Shown here piece after piece: positions 34,215-41,598 of a DNA stretch of 64,000 nucleotides. The translations under genes and the position numbers were made by a program. Location of the stretch: the NCBI GenBank assembly GCA_012522445.1, contig JAAYKL010000109.1:44860-108859 (forward strand). The letters run 5' to 3'. Positions within the stretch are counted from its first letter, which is position 1, and the number at the start of each line of letters is the position of its first letter. The notes under the pieces are model-generated. The model saw nothing but the letters and a program-made list of their open reading frames with translations, was not told the DNA's origin and searched no databases. The stretch comes from Myxococcales bacterium. Its GTDB lineage: Bacteria; Myxococcota_A; Polyangia; JAAYKL01.

Positions 34215-35297
34215 TCAGGGCAAGGCGCGTGAAATCCAGGCGCCGCCTAGGACGCAATCGTCGCGGTAAAACACCACGGCTTGTCCGGGGGTAATGGCCT
34301 TTTGCGCGTGGGAAAAGGCGACGTGCAGACCGTGGCCTTGGGCGGTGACCACCGCGTCGACCGGGGCGCTGCGGTAGCGGATTTGGGCCTGGCAGGCGAG
34401 CGGAAAGGACGGGGCGGAGCCGCTGATCCAGTGGGCATCGTCAGTGAGGAGCGCGGCGCTTCGCAAATCGGTTTCATCGATGGTTAGCGTGATGGTGTGG
34501 GTGTGGGCATCGATGCGGGAGACATAGGCGCGTTGTCCCGTGGCCACCCCGAGGCCCTTGCGCTGCCCCACGGTGTAGCGGTGGATGCCGCGGTGTTCGC
34601 CCAGGACGCGGCCGCTGGGGTCGCAGATGGGCCCAGGGATTGGGGCGTCGTCAAACCAGTGCCGGAGCGCCTCGGAGAAGTGCCCGTCGGCGTCGACGAA
34701 GCAGGCGTCTTGGCTGTCGGGGCGCTGGGCGGTGGGCAGGTCCCACTTTTGGGCCAGGGCGCGCACGTCGTCTTTGGAGAGCCGGGCCAAGGGGAAGAGC
34801 GTGGCGTTGAGTACGTCGCGATTTAGGCCGAACAGAAAGTAGGTTTGGTCCTTGGGGGCAAAGGCCGCGCGGCACAGTCGCGGTGCGTCGCCGTGCACGA
34901 CTTCGGCGTAGTGTCCCGTGGCGAGATAGCGCGCATTGGCGGGTTGCAGGTGCTGGTACAGGGCGGCGAATTTGACGTGGACATTGCAGTGTACGCACGG
35001 GTTGGGGGTGCGCCCCGCGCGGTATTCGCGCCACGCCGGTTGCAGGACGGACGCGGCAAAGGCGTCGGTGTAGTCGAGGACTTCGTGGCGGATGCCCAGG
35101 GCGTGACAGGCGGCTTGGGCGCTCTCGACGGCACCGCTGGCGCAACACCAGGTCACCGCTTGGTGGGATTGCTGCGGGCGCATCAACAGGGTGACGCCCA
35201 CCACGCGAAAGCCTTGCTCGAGCAGGAGTCCCGCCGCCACGCTGGAGTCGACGCCACCGCTCATGGCCACGAGCACGGTGGGGGCTTCAGGGCGCAT
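34215..35297 (-). CDS. mnmA: tRNA-specific 2-thiouridylase
   Basis: A 360-residue PP-loop enzyme that installs 2-thiouridine at position 34 of Lys, Glu and Gln tRNAs, using persulfide sulfur and ATP. PP-loop 'AMSGGVDSSVAAGLL' is at residues 11-25; the two catalytic cysteines lie in 'NPCVHCNVHVKF' and 'DSQDACFVDADG'; 'TGHYAEV' and 'YTVGQRKGLG' are family hallmarks. Last gene of the nadA-larE-bioB-mnmA operon; its start overlaps the bioB stop by 11 bases. Confidence 0.95.
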   Translation of the reverse strand: MRPEAPTVLVAMSGGVDSSVAAGLLLEQGFRVVGVTLLMRPQQSHQAVTWCCASGAVESAQAACHALGIRHEVLDYTDAFAASVLQPAWREYRAGRTPNPCVHCNVHVKFAALYQHLQPANARYLATGHYAEVVHGDAPRLCRAAFAPKDQTYFLFGLNRDVLNATLFPLARLSKDDVRALAQKWDLPTAQRPDSQDACFVDADGHFSEALRHWFDDAPIPGPICDPSGRVLGEHRGIHRYTVGQRKGLGVATGQRAYVSRIDAHTHTITLTIDETDLRSAALLTDDAHWISGSAPSFPLACQAQIRYRSAPVDAVVTAQGHGLHVAFSHAQKAITPGQAVVFYRDDCVLGGAWISRALP

Positions 35298-36240
35298 CGA
35301 AAGAGGTGGCGAATCCCGCCGAGCGCACCATGTCGAGGTCGTTTTCCACTCGGCGCCCCTGGGTGGTGAGATAGCCGCCCACCATCAGGCCATCGGCGCC
35401 GCTAATGAGCAGCCAGGACTGCAGTTCGCGCAGGTGGTATTCGCGACCGCCGCAGACGCGGATTTCCTTGCCGGGCATCATCAAGCGCGCCACGGCGACG
35501 ATTTGCAGGCACGCCAGGGGCGTCAGGGGCCAGGGGTTGTCGATGCGGGTGCCGGGCACGGGGTGAAAGAAATTGATGGGCACGGAGTCGACGTCGAGCG
35601 ATGCCACGGCAGCCAGGAGTTCGACCCGTTGGGCCAGGGTTTCGCCCAGGCCGAACAAACCGCCGCAGCAGGTGGCGAGGCCGAGCTCCTTGGCGTGCAC
35701 AATGGTGTCGCGGGCGTCCTGCCAGGGGCGGGTGGTGCAGATGTGTGGGTAGAAGCTCTCGGCGGTCTCGAGGTTGCAGTGGTAGCGCGTCAGTCCGGCG
35801 TCCTTGAGGGTTTGCAGGGTGTGGCGGCTGATGTTGCCCAAGGACGCGCAGGGCAGGACGCGCAGCTCCTCGCGCATGCGGGAAAACGTGCGGGCCAGGC
35901 GTTCGATTTCGGCGTCGCTGTCCACGGCCAACCCCGACGTGACAATGCTGAAGTGACGCGCCTGGTGGTCTTGGGCAGCGGCCCCGGCCGCCATCATTTG
36001 GGCTTCGGAGCGCAGGTCGTAGGTGGCCACGCCCTGGACGTCGTTGTGGGCGGATTGCGCGCAAAAGCGGCAGTCTTCGGTGCAGTGCCCGCTCTTGGCG
36101 TTGTAAATGCTGCACAGGCTCACGACAGCGGGTCGCTCGGCCATGCGGACGCGGTGCGCGCGCTGCAGGAGTTCGTGTACTTCGGGGCCCTGACACTGCA
36201 GGAGTTCTCGGGCTTCTTGGGCGTCAATGGGGCGGTTCAT
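35287..36240 (-). CDS. bioB: Biotin synthase
   Basis: A 317-residue radical-SAM enzyme that inserts sulfur into dethiobiotin. The radical-SAM cluster motif is 'GHCTEDCRFCAQSAHN', preceded by 'VSLCSIYNAKS'; 'CCGGLFGLGET' and 'DSVPINFFHPVPGT' are typical. Other bio genes are absent here. It sits third in the nadA-larE-bioB-mnmA operon and overlaps larE by 17 bases and mnmA by 11. Confidence 0.95.
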   Translation of the reverse strand: MNRPIDAQEARELLQCQGPEVHELLQRAHRVRMAERPAVVSLCSIYNAKSGHCTEDCRFCAQSAHNDVQGVATYDLRSEAQMMAAGAAAQDHQARHFSIVTSGLAVDSDAEIERLARTFSRMREELRVLPCASLGNISRHTLQTLKDAGLTRYHCNLETAESFYPHICTTRPWQDARDTIVHAKELGLATCCGGLFGLGETLAQRVELLAAVASLDVDSVPINFFHPVPGTRIDNPWPLTPLACLQIVAVARLMMPGKEIRVCGGREYHLRELQSWLLISGADGLMVGGYLTTQGRRVENDLDMVRSAGFATSFDAP

Positions 36241-37084
36241 CGCGGTCCTCTTGGGGCAAAACGCCGTTCATCGAGCCGCTGCGGAAGCCCTCGAGATCGA
36301 CGCTGACATAGTCGTACCCCGCCGCGCGCATGGCGGCGATCACTTTTTGCCGCAACGGGGTTGTGGTGAGTTGTGCCAGCGCGGGAGCCGGCAGCTCGAG
36401 GCGGCATAGGTCGCCGTGATCCCGGACGCGCCGTTCGGAAAACCCCACGTCGTCGAGGGCGTTCTCGGCGGTTTCGATGCGCGCCAATCGCTGGCGTGTA
36501 ATGGGCTGTCCGTAGGGGATGCGGGTGGCCAGGCACGGGCGCGCGGGCTGTTGCCAATTGGGCAGTCCCAGGGCCTTGGCGCCGTGGCGTATTTCGGCTT
36601 TGGTGAAGCCGATATCCAGCAGGGGTGTGTGCACGCCGAGTTCGCGGATGGCGCGCAGTCCGGGGCGAAAGTCGGCGGTGTCGTCGCTGTGGCTGCCCTC
36701 GAGGACTGCCTGGCATCCCAGGGCAAGGGCGGTGTCTTTGAGCTGTTGAAAGAGCGCCCGTTTGCACGCGAAGCAGCGATCGGGACCATTGCGGACAAAG
36801 GTCGGGTCGCCGAGTAAGTCTACGTCGATCACGACGACGCGCGCGCCGAGGTGTTGCGCCACATCGAGGGCTGCCTGGGTTTCCCGGGCGGGGAACTGCG
36901 GGCCGCGGATCAGGATGGGCACGGCGTTGTCACCGATGGCATCGCGGGCCAGGGCGAGCAGGAACGCGCTATCGACTCCTCCGGAATACCCGATGGCCAC
37001 CTTGTCCAGCGATTGTAAGAAACGGCGCAGTTGCGTGTGTTTGTCAGCGCGGTGGGGAACGGCGCTATTGGGCGGGCTGCGCAT
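36224..37084 (-). CDS. larE: LarE-type ATP-dependent sacrificial sulfur transferase
   Basis: A 286-residue PP-loop protein ('IGYSGGVDSAFLLALARD', 31-48). LarE of Lactobacillus adenylates the nicotinate-derived cofactor precursor and gives up the sulfur of its own cysteine (Cys176) to make the nickel-pincer cofactor of lactate racemase. The equivalent cysteine is Cys184 in 'ARPCLATRIPYGQ'; a Cys-x2-Cys pair is at 104-107 ('RCFACKRALF'). larB and larC are not in this window. It overlaps nadA by 20 bases and bioB by 17, so expression is coupled to them. Confidence 0.87.
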   Translation of the reverse strand: MRSPPNSAVPHRADKHTQLRRFLQSLDKVAIGYSGGVDSAFLLALARDAIGDNAVPILIRGPQFPARETQAALDVAQHLGARVVVIDVDLLGDPTFVRNGPDRCFACKRALFQQLKDTALALGCQAVLEGSHSDDTADFRPGLRAIRELGVHTPLLDIGFTKAEIRHGAKALGLPNWQQPARPCLATRIPYGQPITRQRLARIETAENALDDVGFSERRVRDHGDLCRLELPAPALAQLTTTPLRQKVIAAMRAAGYDYVSVDLEGFRSGSMNGVLPQEDRDEPPH

Positions 37085-38012
37085 CGGCGTTTCGCGGGCG
37101 GATGACGCCGTCTGCGAACATGGTTTGAATGGCGTGGGCCGCTTGTCGGGCCAAGGTTTCTTCGACGCGGATCACCGGTGTGAGGGTGGTGAGGGCGTGC
37201 AGCACCTTGGGCAGGGTGTTGCGCTTCATGTTGGGGCAGACGAGGTCGTCGGAAAGCGGAACAAAGGTTTTGTCGGGGTTCTCTTTGCGCAGCCGGTGCA
37301 AGAGCCCCAGCTCGGTGCCGATGACGATGGTGGACGCATCGGATTGCCGGGCGCGGGTGCACATCTGACCGGTGCTCAGCACTTCGTCGGCCAGGGCGCT
37401 GACCGTGAGCGGGCTTTCGGGGTGCACAAAAATGGGGGCCCCGGGGTGTGCGGCGCGCGCGGCTTCGACGTGTGCCGGACGCAGCGTCGCGTGGATGGGA
37501 CAGGCGCCCTCCCAGTAGATCATTTCGCGGCCCGTGAGCTGCGAGACATAACCGCCCAAGTATTTGTCGGGCACGAAGATGATGGGGCGACCGGGTTCGA
37601 TGCGCCGGATGATGTCGACGGCGTGGGCGGAGGTGCAGCAGACGTCGCTTTGGGCTTTGACCTCGGCGGTGCTGTTGACGTAGCAGACGACGACGGCGCC
37701 GGGGTGTTGGGCTTTGAGGGCCGCGAGGCTTTCGCCGGTGGCCATATCCGCCATGGGGCAGCCCGAGGTTTCGTCCGGGAGCAATACGGTTTTGTCGGGC
37801 GAGAAGATGGCGCAGGTTTCGGCCATGAAGTGCACGCCGCAAAACACCACCAGTTGTTGGGGAACGCGGGCGCCTTCGCGGGCGAGCTCCAGCGAGTCTC
37901 CGGTGAAGTCGGCGATGTCCTGCACTTCGGGCAACTGGTAGTTGTGCGCCAGGATTACGGCGTTGTTTTCCTCTTTCAGGCGGATGATTTGTTCTTGAAT
38001 TTTGGCGTTCAT
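37065..38012 (-). CDS. nadA: Quinolinate synthase A
   Basis: A 315-residue [4Fe-4S] enzyme that condenses iminoaspartate with dihydroxyacetone phosphate to quinolinate, for NAD synthesis. Motifs: 'AVILAHNYQLPEVQDIADF', 'CGVHFMAETCAIFSPDK', 'DETSGCPMADM', 'VVVCYVNSTAEVKAQSDVCC', 'FVPLSDDLVCPNMKR'. First gene of the operon. The start at 38012 (MNAKIQEQ) is chosen by homology; the nearest ribosome-site-like sequence AAGGGGAT is about 14 bases away, so ATG 38039 is possible. Confidence 0.93.
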   Translation of the reverse strand: MNAKIQEQIIRLKEENNAVILAHNYQLPEVQDIADFTGDSLELAREGARVPQQLVVFCGVHFMAETCAIFSPDKTVLLPDETSGCPMADMATGESLAALKAQHPGAVVVCYVNSTAEVKAQSDVCCTSAHAVDIIRRIEPGRPIIFVPDKYLGGYVSQLTGREMIYWEGACPIHATLRPAHVEAARAAHPGAPIFVHPESPLTVSALADEVLSTGQMCTRARQSDASTIVIGTELGLLHRLRKENPDKTFVPLSDDLVCPNMKRNTLPKVLHALTTLTPVIRVEETLARQAAHAIQTMFADGVIRPRNADAQPAQ

Positions 38013-38088
38013 GGCTGTGTTGGCAATCCCCTTGCACATCGAAAATATAAAGGGACCTGGGACGGTGCGAATGTCCACCACCGAAGGC

Positions 38089-38117
38089 GACTTATCACCC
38101 CTATTTTTCGCGGTCAA
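38089..38117 (-). promoter_or_regulatory. Sigma-70-type promoter for the nadA operon
   Basis: Minus strand: TTGACC (38117-38112), 17 bases, TAAGTC (38094-38089). Predicted start near 38082. The -10 is weak. The divergent secretin gene must have its own promoter in the same 213 bases, which I cannot place. Confidence 0.4.
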
Positions 38118-38225
38118 CGAACAGTTGTGCAGATTGTGCATTTTTTTAGGAAACATTCTCGCCAAGCGGCCGATGAATATAGAGCTGCCTGGAAGGTCCA
38201 GCGGCGATTGAAAAAAGAGGTTGTC

Positions 38226-39467
38226 ATGAAAAAGATTACCCCCAAGACCCTATTGGCTGCGCTGTGTTGCCTATCGATGGCGGCGTTTGGCACTGCAGTG
38301 GCGCAAGTGCCTAGCGATGTGACCAGCGCCATTTTGCCCGAGATGACACTGTCGGTGGGCGAACAGATCGTGCTCGACGCGCAGGACGTGGCGAGTTTCA
38401 GCGAGAGCACCCGCGGCGTGATCGAGGTGAAAGTGCCCAAGGACGGGCGCCGCATGGTCGTCAACGCGCAATCTCCGGGCAAGATGACCCTGCTGCTCAT
38501 CATGCGCACGGGGGAGACGCGCAACATCGAAATCACGGTGTTTGCCAAAGATCCGCAGGTCATCATTGAAGAGCTCACGGATCTGCTGTCCGAACAGAGC
38601 GGGCTGCGGCTCAAGCGCATGGGGGCCCGGGTGTTCATCGACGGGTATGCCGAGAGCGAATCGGAGTTGTGGCGGGTGCAGCGCATCGCCGAGTTGTATC
38701 CGGGGCAGGTGCTGTGTTTGGCCACGGTGGGGCGGAGCGTGCGTCCGCGCACCAACATCCGGCTCGACTTGACCTTTGTGGAATTTCACCAGAGCGCCCA
38801 GGACGGCGGCGGCATTCGCTGGCCCGGACAACTGGGGGCCACCGGCGCGATGGAGATGAACATGGATCTGCTGAGCGGGCGCAGCACGGCTTCCTATCGC
38901 ATCGTCGACCAGGCATTTCCGGTCATCGAGGCGGCGGCGGCGCATGGAAAGGTGAAAATTCTCAAGCGGGCGTCGCTGTTCACCACGAGCGGAAACCGCG
39001 CTGACTACAATTCCGGGGGCGAGGTCAACGTGCCCATTGCCGGGAGCCAGGCCGCAGAGCTGCGCACGGTGTCCTATGGTTGCCGCCTGTCGGTGTTGCC
39101 GTTGCTCGACGGCGCCAATGGATTGGTCGATCTCGAAGTGGAGGCCGAAGTCTCGGAACTAAAAGAGACCGGGCAATCGGTTCCCGGGCGCGCGATTTCG
39201 CGGGTCAGCACGCTGGTGCACCTGGGCCTGGGGCAATCCATTGTTTTGTCGGGATTGGATTCCCACGTCGAAAGCCGCAGCAAAAACGGGTTGCCCTTCA
39301 TGTCGCGCGTGCCGGTGTTGGGCCTGCTGTTCGGCACCCATCACCGCCGCAGCGAGCAAGTCGAGGGCATCATCGCCATTACGCCGGTGGTGGTCGATCA
39401 CGTGGAAGGGGAGAGCCGCCGTCGCATCGACGAGGCGCTGGAGCGTTTTCGCAAGACCCGGATGTAG
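38226..39467 (+). CDS. CpaC-like secretin (type II/IV pilus secretin family)
   Basis: A 413-residue exported protein with signal peptide (cleavage near 'AFGTAVAQV'). The N-terminal part is the pilus-assembly CpaC/RcpA N domain ('MTLSVGEQIVLDAQDVASF'), with a BON-like stretch ('LRLKRMGARVFIDGYAESES'), then the secretin C-domain: 'VHLGLGQSIVLSGLDSH', 'FMSRVPVLGLLFGT', 'EGIIAITPVVVDH'. CpaC forms the outer-membrane pore for Flp/Tad pili. No other tad/cpa gene lies here. GAGG precedes the ATG at 38226; the longer open frame upstream runs antisense through nadA and larE. Confidence 0.87.
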   Translation: MKKITPKTLLAALCCLSMAAFGTAVAQVPSDVTSAILPEMTLSVGEQIVLDAQDVASFSESTRGVIEVKVPKDGRRMVVNAQSPGKMTLLLIMRTGETRNIEITVFAKDPQVIIEELTDLLSEQSGLRLKRMGARVFIDGYAESESELWRVQRIAELYPGQVLCLATVGRSVRPRTNIRLDLTFVEFHQSAQDGGGIRWPGQLGATGAMEMNMDLLSGRSTASYRIVDQAFPVIEAAAAHGKVKILKRASLFTTSGNRADYNSGGEVNVPIAGSQAAELRTVSYGCRLSVLPLLDGANGLVDLEVEAEVSELKETGQSVPGRAISRVSTLVHLGLGQSIVLSGLDSHVESRSKNGLPFMSRVPVLGLLFGTHHRRSEQVEGIIAITPVVVDHVEGESRRRIDEALERFRKTRM

Positions 39468-39515
39468 CGCCTGTGGGTTGGGTTGGGTGGCTGTGTTTTG
39501 CGGGCGTGGCGGGTG

Positions 39516-40682
39516 TTATTTGACGGTGAAAGACTTGTCGGTGACCGGCGTGTCGTTGAGGTAGACTTGGACTTTGTACTTGCCGGGTTCGGCCATGGCG
39601 GAGTCCCATTGGGCGCCCATGGTGCCGGACCCCCCGCCCGGAACTGGTGTGCGGACGGTGTGCCAGGTGGTTTCGCCGTCGCTGTCCACGCGATTCCACT
39701 CCACGGTGATGACCGTGTTGGGCCACAAATCGAGGAAGCGCAGCCCGCAGTACACCACGCCGCCTGCGGCAAAGCTGTCGCGCTCTTTTACGGGCATGTT
39801 GTCGTTGTTTAAGGCGAGTCCGAGGGCGAGTTTGTCGACTTTTGGGTTGTCGCCAGCCTTGCCCACGGAGATTTGCTGCGATGCCAACACTTTGTCGTTT
39901 AAGAGGACTTCGACGAAGTATCCGCCGTCGGGCATGCCAGAGGGAGAGGCCACGTTGGCGCCAAAGCGCCCCGACCCTTCAACGGTGATCCAGGATTCGC
40001 TGAAGACTTCGCCTTGGCGTTGCCAGCGGACGATGACATCGGTGGGTTGCATGGCGTTGCGAACGGCAAAGGTCGCGTGCAGCTCTTTGACCCCGCTCTT
40101 GAATTGCTTTGCCGGGGCAACGGGTACCATGGTCTTGGCATTGATTTTTTGCGAGACCTTGAGGCCCACCACGGAGACACCGCCCGCTAAGGGATCTTTG
40201 CCGATGATGGTGAACTCGGTGCCGCCGACATCGGTGCCGTTAACGACGATGCGGACGCGGTACCCGCCGGGGATGAAACGCTTTCCGGCTGGGCGAAACG
40301 AGGAGATAAAGGAAAAGCTGTCGGAGCCTTCGATTTCGCTCTCGAACATGGGATCGGGGATGCCGTCTTTGTACCACCGCACTTCAATGGCCGCTGCCGC
40401 CGGCACTTTGGCCAGGCGTCCGACGAGATAGATGGTCGGCGTGGCGGGGCTGAATTCGGTCAGGATATCGCCCACGGCGCGGTAGCGCTTGTCGTCGACT
40501 TCGGTGGTGAGCTCTGCGGCGCGCAATTCGGGTTTCCAGGAAAAGTCTTCGGGTCCGAATTGATAGCGCTCTTTCTCTTCGACGGGGGTGGTGGGCTCGG
40601 GTTGTGCGGCGCCACAAGCGGCGATGGAGGCGGCCAGGAGGAGGGTGCCCATCGCGAAGATTTTGCGGACATTGGCGGTCAT
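39516..40682 (-). CDS. Lipoprotein with three repeated beta-sandwich domains
   Basis: A 388-residue exported lipoprotein (lipobox 'IAACG', Cys23). After about 55 residues come three about 110-residue repeats sharing the pattern 'W-(Y/Q)-(K/R)-(D/Q)-G ... S-F-(R/S) ... GGY-V-(R/E)-V': 'VRWYKDGIPDP' and 'GGYRVRIVVNGTDV'; 'VRWQRQGEVFSE' and 'GGYFVEVLLNDKVL'; 'VEWNRVDSDG' and 'GKYKVQVYLNDTPV'. This is an Ig/fibronectin-like fold. No partner gene; possible binding or structural role at the outer membrane. GGAG precedes the ATG at 40682. Confidence 0.8.
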   Translation of the reverse strand: MTANVRKIFAMGTLLLAASIAACGAAQPEPTTPVEEKERYQFGPEDFSWKPELRAAELTTEVDDKRYRAVGDILTEFSPATPTIYLVGRLAKVPAAAAIEVRWYKDGIPDPMFESEIEGSDSFSFISSFRPAGKRFIPGGYRVRIVVNGTDVGGTEFTIIGKDPLAGGVSVVGLKVSQKINAKTMVPVAPAKQFKSGVKELHATFAVRNAMQPTDVIVRWQRQGEVFSESWITVEGSGRFGANVASPSGMPDGGYFVEVLLNDKVLASQQISVGKAGDNPKVDKLALGLALNNDNMPVKERDSFAAGGVVYCGLRFLDLWPNTVITVEWNRVDSDGETTWHTVRTPVPGGGSGTMGAQWDSAMAEPGKYKVQVYLNDTPVTDKSFTVK

Positions 40683-41106
40683 GATGAACTCCGTGTGATT
40701 GGTAAAGGCCTGGCAAGGCGTCAAGGTGCTCAGGGCTCAGGCATAGCAGAACCGAAAAAAAAGGGGAGTGGCTTTGCGACGTCTTTTGCGGACGCGGCGC
40801 AAAAAACGGCAGGGGAGAATGTTTTCATTGCCAGTGGACGCCCAGCCGGTGGTTTTGAAAAAATATTTTATGTCCCAGACGGTTAATGTTTGTCCGCATT
40901 ATAAAGCATTTAAAAATGTCCGCGTGTGCGCATTTGGTTCACGCCCTGCTTTGGGCTCGGTTCGCGTCAAATTTCTCAGAATTAACGCCACATCTCGGCT
41001 GTGGGCTGTAAATCGCACTCCTTCGTAGAAAATGGCAATTAAGGCTTGCCTGGGCATATAATTTAAACTAGCATGAGCAACACAAATGCAACATTACCCT
41101 CTTTTT

Positions 41107-41138
41107 AGCACACAGGCATTGCCTTGGCATTGTGTGCT
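41107..41138. repeat. Perfect 8-bp inverted repeat with 16-base loop
   Basis: AGCACACA (41107-41114) and TGTGTGCT (41131-41138), with a run of five Ts just before on the plus strand. No T-run on the downstream side, so it is not a standard terminator. Confidence 0.5.
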
Positions 41139-41184
41139 CATCGATGAACGGTAGCCGCCGCAGCGACTGACACGCATCGCCAGC

Positions 41185-41220
41185 CACCAAGCGATGGTGC
41201 ACCACCAAGCGATGGTTCAC
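41185..41220. repeat. 18-bp tandem duplication
   Basis: Two adjacent copies of CACCAAGCGATGGTKCAC differing at one base. Each unit carries a partial palindrome (GGTGCACC at the junction). Possibly an operator pair or remnant of a repeat. Confidence 0.55.
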
Positions 41221-41598
41221 CGCTTGGGCATCCGCATATCGAAAGCGCATGAGCTTGGCCCGCAGGCCACCACTGGTGAACGGTTGTCCGGCCAACACCG
41301 CGAAATTTGCGTTGGGGGCGAAATAGACATTTTTCGACAGCCAAATTCGAATTCAACATCTTCTGGCTACCTCAGAACCACAATGGGATCGCGATTCTGA
41401 AAGATGTATAAAATTCATACGCATTTGCGCAAACGAGATATTATGACGCGATGTGCGCGCTGTGCCTTCGGGGTCAATGCTGTTTTGCTCAGCTTGTCAC
41501 ATCATTTGCTTATAAATGACAATGATACCCTTCATGGCACACATCGTGCAAAAGGGGTTTTCAACAGAAGGGTTTTCCAATACCGAAAGGGGATAAGG

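Larger units (their letters stand above)
40683..41598. other. Long non-coding region with inverted and tandem repeats
   Basis: 916 bases without a credible gene, clearly AT-richer than its flanks. It contains a perfect 8-bp inverted repeat (41107-41138), an 18-bp tandem duplication (41185-41220) and a TATAAT box at 41057-41062 without a good -35. An ORF on the minus strand (41068-41298) is short, has no ribosome site and matches nothing. It could hold decayed DNA, a small RNA or the upstream control region of the lipoprotein at 41599. Confidence 0.6.

Noticed and set aside
36762..38225. Long N-terminal extension of the secretin frame across nadA and larE
   Set aside because: The extension is antisense to two certain genes; the signal peptide and ribosome site at 38226 define the real start.
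41068..41298. 76-residue ORF in the long non-coding region
   Set aside because: No ribosome site or motif; overlaps the inverted and tandem repeats.
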